A stretch of 64,000 nt of DNA from Microscillaceae bacterium (GTDB taxonomy: Bacteria; Bacteroidota; Bacteroidia; Cytophagales; Microscillaceae): contig DMXI01000217.1 of NCBI GenBank assembly GCA_003483885.1, positions 1 to 64,000 on the forward strand, written 5' to 3'. Shown piece after piece: positions 51,344-61,500 of this stretch (positions within the stretch are counted from its first letter, which is position 1; each line of letters opens with the position of its first letter). The position numbers were made by a program, and so were the translations under genes. The notes below the pieces were generated by a model. That model worked only from the letters and a program-made list of their open reading frames with translations, was not told where the DNA came from and did not search any database.

Positions 51344-52471
51344 TCACAGGTTTTTAATTTCAGCCAATAAGTTGTTCAAAACATTGAGTAGTTTTGGTTG
51401 GGTTCCAGGGCCGCTTTGATTGGTAATAATCGAAATGCCCAAGTTATATTTCGGCACAATCATTAGGAAGTTTTGAGTACCAAATGCTCCCCCATGAATA
51501 TTATAGTAGATACCATCTTCAGGGCTATTCAAAACTGGCCATAAATAACCTATCTGAGTATCACCTTGCGAATACAATACTTGATGAGAGGCCTTGGCCG
51601 CTAGATTGTTATCATCTAGTTGAAACTTCATATAATTGATCAAGTCTGATACCGTAGACTTAAGGCCACCACCTGCCCCCCATAACGTATTGGCAAAATG
51701 GGGTACTCGTTTATTGGTTTCACCGTATCCATTGGCTAGGCGACGCTTCTCTTGGGCCAAAAGGTGCACTTTAGTGCTTTTCATGCTGGCTTTTTTGGTG
51801 ATGTATTTCTTTAACAATTGCTCAAAGCTCATTTGGTAGGCTTGTTCCAAAATATGTGCGGTAAGCTCCACATCGGCGTTTGAATAGCGGTATTGGGTAC
51901 CTGGCACTACGTTAATAGTTACTGATTGCAAATCTTTGAGAAATGCTTTTCGGTTATATTTTTTCTCAATATTGTATATTCTAAAAGGCAAAGTTTCATC
52001 GATATTACTAAATAATGCATTGATACTTGTTGGCAAAAACCTGGGGAATCCGGCAGTATGGGTAATCAAATGTTTAATTCTGATGGGGTTATTTTGATAC
52101 TCCAGATTTGAATAGTTTCCTTTTAGGTATTTTCGTATGTCGTCTTCCAGGGCCAATTTCTTATCTAGTACCGCCTGAGCTACCAATGTGCCTGTAAAAG
52201 ATTTACTCACCGAAGCTATTTCATAAATGGTAGTATTGTCAGGCTTATTTCCCTTACCAGGGTCTAGTTCTCCGTAATGGGCAGTATAAGCCTGCCCCGA
52301 TTTATAAACCCCAACCGAAACCGCATTTATCTTAGGATCATTTAAGAGTCGCTGAGCATTTCTTTTGATCGCTGCTAACATTGGGCTATTTTGCTGATTG
52401 GATTGTGCCTTACAAGCTTGTCCGCCAATAAATATTAAACTGGCAAGTAAACTAGAAAATAGTTTTGTCAT
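51344..52471 (-). CDS. serine beta-lactamase-like hydrolase (class C / esterase type)
   Basis: A 375-residue protein from ATG 52,471 (five upstream codons are open). A signal peptide ends GGQAC, a possible lipobox. The catalytic SxxK is S87-V-S-K90 in IASVSKSFTG, followed by Y196-S-N198 in YRYSNAD. Together they make the class C beta-lactamase/penicillin-binding/esterase triad. The KTG-like box near the end appears as HGGAFG. It is usually a D-alanyl or ester hydrolase. Location: envelope. No resistance gene partner is adjacent, so a beta-lactamase role should not be assumed. Confidence 0.88.
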   Translation of the reverse strand: MTKLFSSLLASLIFIGGQACKAQSNQQNSPMLAAIKRNAQRLLNDPKINAVSVGVYKSGQAYTAHYGELDPGKGNKPDNTTIYEIASVSKSFTGTLVAQAVLDKKLALEDDIRKYLKGNYSNLEYQNNPIRIKHLITHTAGFPRFLPTSINALFSNIDETLPFRIYNIEKKYNRKAFLKDLQSVTINVVPGTQYRYSNADVELTAHILEQAYQMSFEQLLKKYITKKASMKSTKVHLLAQEKRRLANGYGETNKRVPHFANTLWGAGGGLKSTVSDLINYMKFQLDDNNLAAKASHQVLYSQGDTQIGYLWPVLNSPEDGIYYNIHGGAFGTQNFLMIVPKYNLGISIITNQSGPGTQPKLLNVLNNLLAEIKNL

Positions 52472-52512
52472 AGTATGATTAACCAAATGATAAATCGTCA
52501 GCGAAAAGATAA

Positions 52513-52543
52513 AAAAAACCTGGGTAAATTACCTGAGTTTTTT
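52513..52543. terminator. hairpin terminator, shared with a second copy at 62,467
   Basis: AAAAAACCTGGGTAA (52,513-52,527) pairs, with G-T pairs, with TTACCTGAGTTTTTT (52,529-52,543). The bases after it (ATTTTAGGAACCTATT) resemble those after the terminator at 62,467 (ATTTTAGGAATCTATT), so both come from one repeat. Confidence 0.7.
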
Positions 52544-52755
52544 ATCGATATTTTAGGAACCTATTCCTATAAAACAATAGAAATACACAAACTATTTTTT
52601 TGACTATCAGACCATTACACTTTAATACAGAAGTTATCTCGCCTTCCAGAATCTTGCTTTTGCTCGCAAAAAATAATGGCGTAGCACTATAAAGTCTCTA
52701 CGCCATTCACATTTGTTTGTAACTTTTAAAATTTAACCACAATCTCTCTTTAGAT

Positions 52756-53148
52756 TTACTGAATGAGTGGCAAACCCATAGGGCAGTCAATGTAATATAC
52801 CCAAGAACCATCCTCACGTTGTTTGAGAACCTCAGTTGAACTTCCCCCACTCACCACGGCACCCGTAGAATCTTTTATGATCCAATTAGCCTGGAGCAAT
52901 GCAGTTTCTCCATTAATAACTTCTCCTGTGACTTTACTTACCAGTGAATGTTTGGCATCAATCAAATCCGAAAACACTTCTCTTATGGTCTCTAAACCAC
53001 TTTTTGGGCTTTCTGTGGGTGGGAACAGCATGGTATAATCTGGGTGAAAAAAATCTAACACATTATCAATGTTCCCTTCTTCGATACAGGCGCTGATTCC
53101 ATTGGCGACATCTCTTGGTCGCATTGCTTTTCTCATAGTCATATTCAT
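52756..53148 (-). CDS. NTF2-like (SnoaL/DUF4440-type) protein
   Basis: A 130-residue protein from ATG 53,148; a TTG two codons upstream (53,154) is possible. It has a conical NTF2-like fold: helices at the start, then DNVLDFFHPDYTMLFPP and a beta-sheet ending AVVSGGSSTEVLKQREDGSWVYYID. The fold includes small-molecule isomerases, cyclases and protein-binding scaffolds; no catalytic residue is certain. It is the last gene of a three-gene unit whose promoter has Rrf2-type operators. Its start is eight bases from the previous stop. Confidence 0.8.
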   Translation of the reverse strand: MNMTMRKAMRPRDVANGISACIEEGNIDNVLDFFHPDYTMLFPPTESPKSGLETIREVFSDLIDAKHSLVSKVTGEVINGETALLQANWIIKDSTGAVVSGGSSTEVLKQREDGSWVYYIDCPMGLPLIQ

Positions 53149-53156
53149 GATCAAGG

Positions 53157-53555
53157 TTAAATGGTTACATCTGGGGGACGGTTGTCCATGTCAAATACTA
53201 GTTTCCATTGCCCTTCGGCATTTTTTCTAAAAATGGCTACTACACGGCCAGCCTCGCCCACTTCACTTCCATCTGCTGGACTCGTACCAGACACTCTAAA
53301 CTGTCCTGCTATATAGCCTAAATCTTCCCCGGCTATGACTTGCTCTTCTTTAAAAGTCACTTTAGGTTTAATGGCAAAACTATTTACAAAACCTTTTTTT
53401 ACGGTATCTATGCCTACTTCAAGGGGCTTTGCACTGTTTGCATAATTTATTGCTGGATCATAGTTGTCCATCAGTTGAGCAATATCATTGTTGTTAAATG
53501 CCTGTAACCATTGGTCCATAGCATTTCTAATTTCATTTTCTAGTGTGTTACTCAT
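53157..53555 (-). CDS. NTF2-like (SgcJ/DUF4440-type) protein
   Basis: A 132-residue protein with the same NTF2-like fold as its downstream neighbour but only distant sequence identity: MDQWLQAFNNNDIAQLMDNYDPAINY, then KVTFKEEQVIAGEDLGYIAGQF and a closing VVAIFRKNAEGQWKLVFDMDN. Family members include SgcJ-type and DUF4440 proteins with no fixed role. It follows the alpha/beta hydrolase gene by 88 bases and probably belongs to that transcription unit. The two NTF2-like genes may have come from an old tandem duplication. Confidence 0.82.
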   Translation of the reverse strand: MSNTLENEIRNAMDQWLQAFNNNDIAQLMDNYDPAINYANSAKPLEVGIDTVKKGFVNSFAIKPKVTFKEEQVIAGEDLGYIAGQFRVSGTSPADGSEVGEAGRVVAIFRKNAEGQWKLVFDMDNRPPDVTI

Positions 53556-53643
53556 TATTTAATATTTACTTTAGATTGTTTTATTAGTGTATATTCGCTG
53601 CTTATTATGATTCAACCATCATCAATTTCTGAAGCTGTTCTAA

Positions 53644-54516
53644 CTAGACATTCACTTGTACATTCTTATGTTTTTTTGAAATGAATGTATCTATCAGAGA
53701 GGCTACCTCGGCACTATACTCTTCTAACATAAAATGACCACCATCAAAAAAATGCATTTCTACGTCATTTAGGTCTTTGGCAAACGCCTCCCCTCCTGGC
53801 TTACTAAAAAACTTGTCATTGGCTCCCCACACAATCAAAGTAGCGGGTTGTTCAGTCCTAAGATAATTTTGCCATTCCTCGTATTTCTCGAAATTCGCCC
53901 CATAATCATCAAAAAGTGTAAGAAAAACGTCTTTGACACCTGGCCGGTTAAGAAATGCATAATCAAGGAAATAGGACGCAGGATCTATCTTACTCACATC
54001 TTTTGCTCCGGTTACATACTGTTCTTTCAAACCTTCTAAGGAGATCAAATGAGCTTTATAGTTATTCAAGGCTTCTACATTATTATTCTGCATATAACCA
54101 CCTACTTCTACGGCCCATTCTCCCATACCCTCCATATAAATATTGGCATTTTGCACAATCAACCCCTTGATGAGTTGAGGCCTTCTTGCCGCAATCCGAA
54201 ACCCAATAGGGCCTCCGTAATCCTGTACAAACAAGTAAAAATGATTTAATTGGAGTGCATCAATGAATTGATCTACCACTTTACTGATATTTTCAAAGGT
54301 ATACTCAAACTCCGACGTGGTAGGTATTGAGCTAAATCCAAAGCCAGGATAGTCTGGCGCAATAACATGGTATTTGTCTTTGAGGGACATCATCAATGTT
54401 TTGTACATATGAGATGATGTAGGGTTGCCATGCAAAAGCAAAATAGATTCTTCGTTTTGTTCACCATATTCTCGGTAGAATATTGATAAACCATTAATTT
54501 CGATTGATTTGTTCAT
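53644..54516 (-). CDS. alpha/beta hydrolase, haloalkane-dehalogenase-like
   Basis: A 290-residue soluble hydrolase. HGNPTSS (oxyanion region, about 29-35) is followed by the nucleophile elbow VQDYGGPIGF with D99, which places an Asp, not Ser, as the nucleophile, as in DhlA-type haloalkane dehalogenases and epoxide hydrolases. The rest follows the canonical fold (VIAPDYPGFGFSS near 51-63, PATLIVWGANDKFF near 225, GGHFMLEEY with the probable catalytic His near 268). Substrate unknown; the Rrf2 regulon hint points to a stress-linked compound. It opens a three-gene unit with two NTF2-like proteins and starts 12 bases from operator A. Confidence 0.88.
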   Translation of the reverse strand: MNKSIEINGLSIFYREYGEQNEESILLLHGNPTSSHMYKTLMMSLKDKYHVIAPDYPGFGFSSIPTTSEFEYTFENISKVVDQFIDALQLNHFYLFVQDYGGPIGFRIAARRPQLIKGLIVQNANIYMEGMGEWAVEVGGYMQNNNVEALNNYKAHLISLEGLKEQYVTGAKDVSKIDPASYFLDYAFLNRPGVKDVFLTLFDDYGANFEKYEEWQNYLRTEQPATLIVWGANDKFFSKPGGEAFAKDLNDVEMHFFDGGHFMLEEYSAEVASLIDTFISKKHKNVQVNV

Positions 54517-54528
54517 ATTATAAAATTT

Positions 54529-54551
54529 ACTGTAACTATTTTGATTACAGT
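54529..54551. promoter_or_regulatory. Rrf2-type operator A (ACTGTAA-N9-TTACAGT)
   Basis: A perfect 7-bp palindrome with a 9-base centre, 12 bases upstream of the alpha/beta hydrolase start codon. Three further sites of the same 23-base length and half-site sequence lie at 54,648, 54,791 and 55,248. It is the nearest operator to the hydrolase start. Confidence 0.75.
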
Positions 54552-54565
54552 TTAGGTTAAAAAAA

Positions 54566-54622
54566 TTAAATATTTAAGTCTTTAATATATTGGTAATGAC
54601 ACTATCAGTTTTATCAAATACA
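54566..54622 (-). pseudogene. decayed copy A of the Rrf2 regulator's 3' end
   Basis: On the minus strand this still reads like VFDKTDSVITNILKT, matching the regulator's C-terminal IFDKVDNAIVDVLKS, then breaks: the LEEFKNQF end is lost. It sits next to operator A, as copy B sits next to operator B. Confidence 0.65.
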
Positions 54623-54647
54623 CAGGCCTATTCGTATTAAACATATT

Positions 54648-54670
54648 ACTGAAACTATTTTTATTACAGT
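54648..54670. promoter_or_regulatory. Rrf2-type operator B
   Basis: ACTGAAA-N9-TTACAGT: one change in the left arm against operator A. It lies directly downstream of remnant copy B, just as operator C lies downstream of the true gene's stop. Confidence 0.7.
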
Positions 54671-54686
54671 TTAAATCAAAAAAATA

Positions 54687-54764
54687 TTAAAACTGATTTT
54701 TAAACTCTTCCAATGTTTGAGTCTTTAATATATTGACAATAACACTATTAGTTTTATCAAATAT
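54687..54764 (-). pseudogene. decayed copy B of the Rrf2 regulator's 3' end
   Basis: These 78 bases read on the minus strand as IFDKTNSVIVNILKTQTLEE then FKNQF and a stop. The regulator's own last 78 bases read IFDKVDNAIVDVLKSQTLEE then FKNQF and a stop. The reading frame is intact, but no start or N-terminal part is present, so it is a duplicated gene end, not a gene. Confidence 0.75.
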
Positions 54765-54790
54765 AAAAGCTCATCCGTACTGTATACCTT

Positions 54791-54813
54791 ACTGAAACTA
54801 TTTTTGTTACAGT
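54791..54813. promoter_or_regulatory. Rrf2-type operator C
   Basis: ACTGAAA-N9-TTACAGT with the regulator stop codon 14 bases to its right. The unit [regulator 3' end + operator] occurs three times here, at 119- and 143-base spacing. Confidence 0.75.
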
Positions 54814-54827
54814 TTAGATCAAAAAAA

Positions 54828-55238
54828 TTAAAATTGATTCTTAAACTCTTCTAATGTTTGGGACTTTAATACATCAACAATAGCATTATCAACTTTATCA
54901 AATATCGCAAGTAGCTTTTCATTTATTTGTCCACCTATTTTACAAGTTACATCTGGCACATTGCTCGATAGGTTCAATACATGGCTACTTCCTTTGACAG
55001 AAGAAAAAATATCAGATAGTAAAATATCTTTTGCCGGCCTTATCAGCCTTACCCCACCATTCTTGCCTTCCTTACTTTCTATCAATCCTCCATCTTTCAA
55101 AGACTTTAGTTCTTTCCTTATTAAGGCTGGATTCATATTAAGGCTTGGCGCAATTTCAGTTGACGTATACCACTCATGTGGGTAATATGCCAACAAGGTC
55201 ATAATATGTAGTGATATTGAAAATTTACTTTTTACCAA
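54828..55238 (-). CDS. Rrf2 family transcriptional regulator
   Basis: A 136-residue Rrf2-type repressor. The winged-helix part is visible in FSISLHIMTLLAYYPHEWYTSTEIAPSLNMNPALIRKELKSLKDGGLIESKEGKNGGVRLIRPA. No Fe-S cysteine triplet (as in IscR or NsrR) is present; a lone cysteine lies near residue 99 (VTCKIGG), so iron-sulfur sensing is unlikely. The only available start is a TTG at 55,238, because a stop codon lies three codons upstream. Four matching operators surround it: one overlapping its promoter, three between it and the hydrolase gene, which suggests autoregulation and control of that operon. Confidence 0.88.
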   Translation of the reverse strand: MVKSKFSISLHIMTLLAYYPHEWYTSTEIAPSLNMNPALIRKELKSLKDGGLIESKEGKNGGVRLIRPAKDILLSDIFSSVKGSSHVLNLSSNVPDVTCKIGGQINEKLLAIFDKVDNAIVDVLKSQTLEEFKNQF

Positions 55239-55247
55239 AACGCTTTA

Positions 55248-55270
55248 ACTGTAATATTTTTTATTTCAGT
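55248..55270. promoter_or_regulatory. Rrf2-type operator D, upstream of the regulator
   Basis: ACTGTAA-N9-TTTCAGT, the fourth 23-base copy, ten bases before the regulator's TTG start. It probably covers the promoter, giving negative autoregulation. Confidence 0.7.
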
Positions 55271-55360
55271 TCAAAACTGAATCATTATAGATTCATTTCC
55301 AAGTATTCTGGATTTATTAACACTTTTTTATGAAATTAAACCAGTTAATATTTATACCAG

Positions 55361-55376
55361 GAAGTCGTCTCGACTT
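55361..55376. repeat. dispersed palindromic repeat (copy 3)
   Basis: GAAGTCGTCTCGACTT is the palindromic core of the 33-bp repeat found at 29,285 and 44,998, in the opposite orientation. Its partner arm is not seen nearby. Confidence 0.65.
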
Positions 55377-55458
55377 TATACCGGTTTACAAGTGATCAAA
55401 AGGGCACTTATCTGGCCCCAAGGCATAGGATAAAAACATAAGTCATCCCTAAATAAAA

Positions 55459-55491
55459 ATTCCCGAAAGCACCCAGGATACCTTCGGGAAT
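55459..55491 (-). terminator. hairpin terminator after 2.1k-residue T9SS gene
   Basis: ATTCCCGAA (55,459-55,467) pairs with TTCGGGAAT (55,483-55,491); TTTTTATTT follows on the minus strand. It is 30 bases after the stop of the giant gene. Confidence 0.85.
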
Positions 55492-55520
55492 CTATTTTAA
55501 ATAAATCTCTAGCCAGTCAA

Positions 55521-58500
55521 TTAATGCTTTTCAAACCTTCGTTGGAAAGTGGTTTTGTCATTATAAACCCTTAGAAGGTAAATTCCTTCGGCTAAATCAT
55601 TAATATCTAATTGAATTTGCTGGTAACCACGATTCCAGAGTCCTCGCTTCATCAATTGACCATTGATAGACACAATTTCCCATTGGGCATTCGCTGAAAG
55701 GCCTTTGTTTTGCAAGCTTACATTGAGATGGTGGGTAGCTGGATTTGGGTATACTTTCACATTTGTGCTCTTTAAATCTTCGGCAATACTAGTTATCGCG
55801 TCTATATCACTCCCCTTCCCTGTCCGGGTTCCCTGTACACTGCTTACTTCAGCCTGTAGTATTTCATTACTGTCGTAAGCAGCCACAAAGGCTACAATTC
55901 TAAACCTGGATGGATCCAGTCCTTGAGCGCCGTAATCCCAGGTATAGGTAAAGGTCTCGCTTGATCCCTGCACCCAGTCACTGCTATGAAAAGTACCCGC
56001 TGCATCAGGTAACATTTTACGCACAGCATTGTAGTAGGTTACCCCATCCAGATTTACGGTAGAGTCTATGACTACAAGGTGTATTACTGTTGCGCCAGTG
56101 ACCGCTTCAATGGCATTGATCGTAACATTCACTGATAAAGTTCCTCCAGCAGCTTCAGGGTTCGATATGTTGATCAGAAATGGGGCATTGATCAAAGTAC
56201 GGGTAGAGAAGGTCGAATCAGCCCAGTTGTTGGCATCACCAGTAGTCAATACCGGCACTTCGTCACGCGTTACCCCATCTACTACTATGCGAGGTACATC
56301 ACGGATACCATAATGAAACGAACGACCACTTACATCGTTGGCACTTTGATTATTGATGGCATCTACCCCCGGAAAATCGGTATGGTAATGGATATTGATG
56401 GTTTCGGCCTTAGTAGCAGCAAAAGTATTGGCTGCTGCGTCCAAAGCACCCTCTGGATCAGCTACTTGATTGATAAAATACTCAGTCAATACCAAACGGT
56501 TTCGGCTACTTATCTGGAAATCATCAAAGGCAAACCCATCGTATTGTTGGTTGGGGGAGTTGTCAGAATTACTACCGAAAGCTACCCTAAACCTTACAAT
56601 TTTATTGGCAGTGATTCCCGCATTATTCATAGCCTGTAATATTTCATCTAAGCCAAAGCGAGCGGTTTTCCAAGTCTTGGTCGCTGCTAGTGCCTGAGTA
56701 TTGCCCGACCACCCCTGGTTATCGGCATTATCGGAGGTAAAGTTACTTCCTGGTTGCCCCAAAACAGGTTTGGTATCGTACCATTCCAGTCCCTGATTTT
56801 CAGCACCCACCCTAAACCAGGTAAGTCCGTCATCAATGGTATACAGTAATACTACTCCATCGGAACCATTATCGGTATCAGAAAAATAATTGAAAGACAC
56901 CATTGGACGATTCAAAGCGGTAATATCAAAACAAGGGCTTTCTACATAAGACTGTTCATTGGCATTGTACTTGGCATCGGTAGTAGCCACGGTACTCCCC
57001 GTGTTATCAGTTACCCAGCCATTACCTTTATCATTGGGAATGTTGCCAAACCCACCTGGAGTTTTCAATTGCCAACTGGTTCTATCCAATGCAATCCCCG
57101 AAGAATCTACCACGCCATGGCTGATCCACCCCTCGGCTCCATTGGTGTAATCTTCACTATATGTCTTGGTGGGGGTTAATGTCACTACCGGGAAGATATC
57201 GATGCGTTTGGTCAATGAATAACTTGAAACACCTTCGGTTACGGTAAGGGTGACAAAATAAGTGCCCTCGCGAGCATAGACGTGGCCAGGGTTTTGATCC
57301 GTAGAGGTATTGCCATCACCAAAATCCCAATTCCAGCTTTCAACAGCATCGGTTCCCAAAGAAGTAGCATCGGTAAACTGAGTAGCTGTCCCCAGACATT
57401 GCCCTACAAAACTATAATCGATTTTGAACACTTTTGATAAACTCACCTGACACCCTGAGCCATTGGTTACTACCAAAGTATAAGGAATACTCTGGGCTAT
57501 ATCACTGCTGAGGGTTAAGGTATCTGTCTGTTGGTTTTTGGTCACACCCAAAATTATCCAGTCATATTCTAAGCCAGTTGTGGTCCCATCGGTAGTAGCA
57601 CTGAATATCACATCACGGCTATCAAAACGCTTTTTCACTGATACTCTTATATTTTTTGGTGTGGGGTTTACGGTAAAACTCACGGGCGAAGATTCATTGA
57701 AACAGCGCTCACTATCGGTAAACTGGTAAACCAATGTATAATCGCCTGTCCCTCCTGCTGCTACAACATCCGAAAGCACCAAGGTATTGTTACCTGCTCC
57801 CAAATTCATTATCACATTGGTATTGGTAGCATCTCGCACCAAAAACACCCCATTGTTTGGATTAGAAGGGCCTGCTCCATTGACTGCGGGTGACAAAATA
57901 ATGTCTGCATCATTTTCACAATAGGTAGTATTGATCCCAGTAAAAGTAAGTGCGGGCAAAGGAGTAAGCGTAATGATTCGAGATATGGAACCCGCACAGT
58001 TTTTACCATCGGTTTCAGTTACGGTAATTGTCCCTTGAGCTCCATTTCCCCAGTCTACAGTGATGCTTTCAAGGTTCGGCTGAACAATTGTACTCACATT
58101 GTTTATATTGGTACCTCCCTGAATCGTTCCTCCTACTACTTCCCAGGTGATAGTGTGAGCATCAGTCACTGGATTAATGGTATATATTTGATTGGTTGAG
58201 GTGACACAAGCACTGGTTTCGCTGGTTGCAAAAGTAGGCTCTGGTAAGGCATTGATGGTAACATTGACGGTTTCCGAAGCTACACAAGAACTGGCATTGG
58301 TTTCGGTGAGTGTTACCGTACCCGAAGCAAGGGTTCCCCAGGTTACTTCAATTTGAGATTTATCCGCTGCCTCATTTATAATAATTCCCCCAGTAACTGA
58401 CCAGGAATAGGTGTTACCAGCTACGACTCCTCCATCCACGGTATAAGTATGAGTGGCTCGGGCACAGGTTTCGCCAACATTACCCGTAATGGTACTGGTG

Positions 58501-61500
58501 GTGCTGTTAATCACCACGATCGGTTTTACTTGCACTTCAAATGGGGAAGGGTCAGTAATTTTGACACATCCTTGATCATCAGTATAGGTAAACACCAGGT
58601 TATACTTCCCTATACCCAAGGCTGCATCATTCGGATCAAAGGTATTTTCTGTAAGGGTAAGCAAGGTATTAGTATTGGATTCATCGGTGATAAAAAATAG
58701 GCCTTGATTGGTACTTCCTGTACCAAAATTAGTCACCTCTACCCCGTTAGCAGTCGCCACTAAAGTCACCGTACTCGATTCAGCACAGTATTTAGATGTC
58801 AGTCCACTAATTACCAGGGTAGGCAAAGGATTCAGCGTAACATCGTAAGTCACTTCTCCTTCGCAATTAGGCTCTTCGTCATCGGTTTGTATAATCCGAA
58901 TCTTTCCACTGGTAGCATTTCCCCAGTCTATGGTAGCTCTGTGAAACCGTGTCCCTTTACCCGACCAAGTAGTCGTGCCATTGGTTTCCTGAATTGTTCC
59001 CCCTGTTACCTCCCAGGTTATCGTGTGGTCAACATCTGAGATATTTAGTGTGTAGACATTGCCTGTAGACAATACACACACACTGCTAAGGTTTTCGGTA
59101 CTGGTTTCGGCCTGAAAGGTAGGTACTGGAGGGGTGCTAATGGTAACGGTCCTTCTGACAGTAGTCTGGCAACCATTCCCATTGGTGGTCGTCAAAACTA
59201 TAGTACCTTCAGTAATTCCTGTTTTCCATTGGACTTGTACTTCTTGCTCAGTAGGAGAGGTCACAATATCGCCCTCGGCATCGTCTACAAACCAAAGGTA
59301 TTTAGTATTCAAGTTGGCAGTGTAGGATTCGGTAGAACCCGCACAAACCACAAAGCTATTAGAATTGGCATTAATTACGGCGGTTGGCTGGCCAAAAACG
59401 TCAATTGTCACTGTTGCACTTGCTTTACAACCGGTACTCGTATTTGTTTCGGTAACGGTTACTTCATATTGAGCATTGGTGGTAGCAGGTAACCAATCAA
59501 TGGTAACCGAGCTTCCGTTACTGGCCCCCGCAATGCTCCCTCCTCCCGAAACAGTCCAAGTATACGTACGATTAGCCACCGCATTTACTTCAAAAGTAGA
59601 AGATTCGTTGGCACAAGCAGAGGTAGGTGAAGTGACAAATGAAGGAACAGGGGCTTCATTGATGGTAAACTCTTTTGTAAATGTGGCAGTAAAACCAGTG
59701 GTAAAAGCCGTAATTCTGTAAGTTCCGGCACCCAAAATTGTTGGATCCAGTTCAATGATATGATCTGTTCCATCATCTCCTATAATGTCAAAACCAGTAT
59801 CTGGCCCTTTGGCAATAGAACCAGTAGTGGGAGTAACACGGCTCAGTAAGACAAAGTTTGCGGGGATAGAAGTACCACGAGCATCAAGTTTTACTCTAAA
59901 CTGTGGATTACTAGCATCATTATCACAATAATCCAACACCCCTGAAATGGTAGCATCAGCATCAAAAACACTAAAAGTAAAGGTACCAGTGTTTACACAG
60001 CCATTGCCATCAGTATAGGTATAAGTAACCTCGCTGGTATTGCCTTTTCCCACTACATTGGGATAAAACTCATTATTATCTGCTCCGCCAATACCCGTCC
60101 CCGAAAAAGTAGCCAAGGCTCCCCCAGTATTCACCGTAATGATTTGGTCACCCGCGTTATCCGCAATATTGATCGTTTCGCCAGGACCAAAGTTTCCGGT
60201 AGCGGTAGTATTAAACTCCCCGGCTCTGGGAATAGTAATTGTATGAATGGTAATCGCGGCGCTGTTGCCTGCGTTTTGTCCGCGAAGACAGCCGTTGGTA
60301 GCGATTACCGAAAGACTAATAGGTGTAGTAGTCGCCGTATTGGGAGTTAAATCAATAAAGTTATTGGTAGTTTGAAAAACATTCCCCCCCAAGCCTACTG
60401 CTCCATTAGATACATCTACCGTAAAATTGGCTGGAACCGTCCATTCATAATGAGCAGCGGTGGATACTGGTGCCACGGTATAACGTTCTGAGCTACTGCC
60501 GTTACATATTGAAGTACTTCCCAAAATAGTGGAAGCATCCATAGAACCATCGGTAATGAGGAGGTTTTCGGTAATGCTTACCGGGAGGTCAACCGTCGCC
60601 GTACCTACCCGGCAATTGTTTAATCCTGTTACCCGAACAGTAGGGTTGCCAATTGCTTTGGGAGTAAGAGTGATTTGATTAGTGGTAGTGCGCCACACTT
60701 CTCCACTGATGTTGTCGGCATTGGTTACGTCAAAATGAGAAGCTGGGATTGTCCAAAGGTAATGAGAAGCTCCAGTGACTGTGCTCACGATGTAATCAGA
60801 AGAACCACTGGAAAGGCAAAGGTTAGCGTTTCCTGAAACATCGGTAGGATTTAAAGCAGCATCAGCAATGGAAGTCGCACCCGCTACTCTAGCCAATGCG
60901 ACGGGGGCATTGGTACCCGAGCGCCCACTGCTATACAAACCATTGATGTTATAACGATCATCATTGTCTTTGGCTATAATGTTAATCGATTTGGTAGCAT
61001 TCCCAACATACCTGACTTTGAGTCCGGTAATAATGAGGGTATGAATCTCCGCATCATTGTCGGCAATGGAATAATTGATGGGAAACTCAGTGGTGCTCAC
61101 GGTTCCTTTGGTAGCCGTGGTTCCATTGGCTCCCACCATAGTAACTGTACCCGATGTAGTCACAAATTGAAAATCTGGATCATTGCCTTCAAAGATTAAA
61201 GTCAAAGCTCCGGTCGTGTTGCGGGCAAAGGTATGGTTAGATACTTCTGAAATAAAAATAGGAGGAACTTCTACCACATCGGTATTACACATTTGCGAGC
61301 CAGAAGCGTCTCCAATGGTAATATTAGGTGCTGATGCCGTAGTAAATACCACTTCAAATGGCTCGGCGTCGTCACCAGCAGCAGATTGAGCTTGCGAAGC
61401 AGCCAACTGTAAGGTGTAGGTTTGGCCAGGGATTAAGTCCTGGAACAGGCGCACCCGAATGGTGATTACCCGATCTGGGTTTCCGCCCGCATCATCGGCA

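Noticed and set aside
54529..54813. Three regularly spaced repeats that might suggest a CRISPR array
   Set aside because: The repeats are 23-bp operators at 119- and 143-base spacing, joined to duplicated gene ends, with no spacers of constant length and no cas genes.
54828..55238. Iron-sulfur (IscR/NsrR-type) sensing by the Rrf2 regulator
   Set aside because: Only one cysteine is visible in the relevant region, not the three needed for a cluster.
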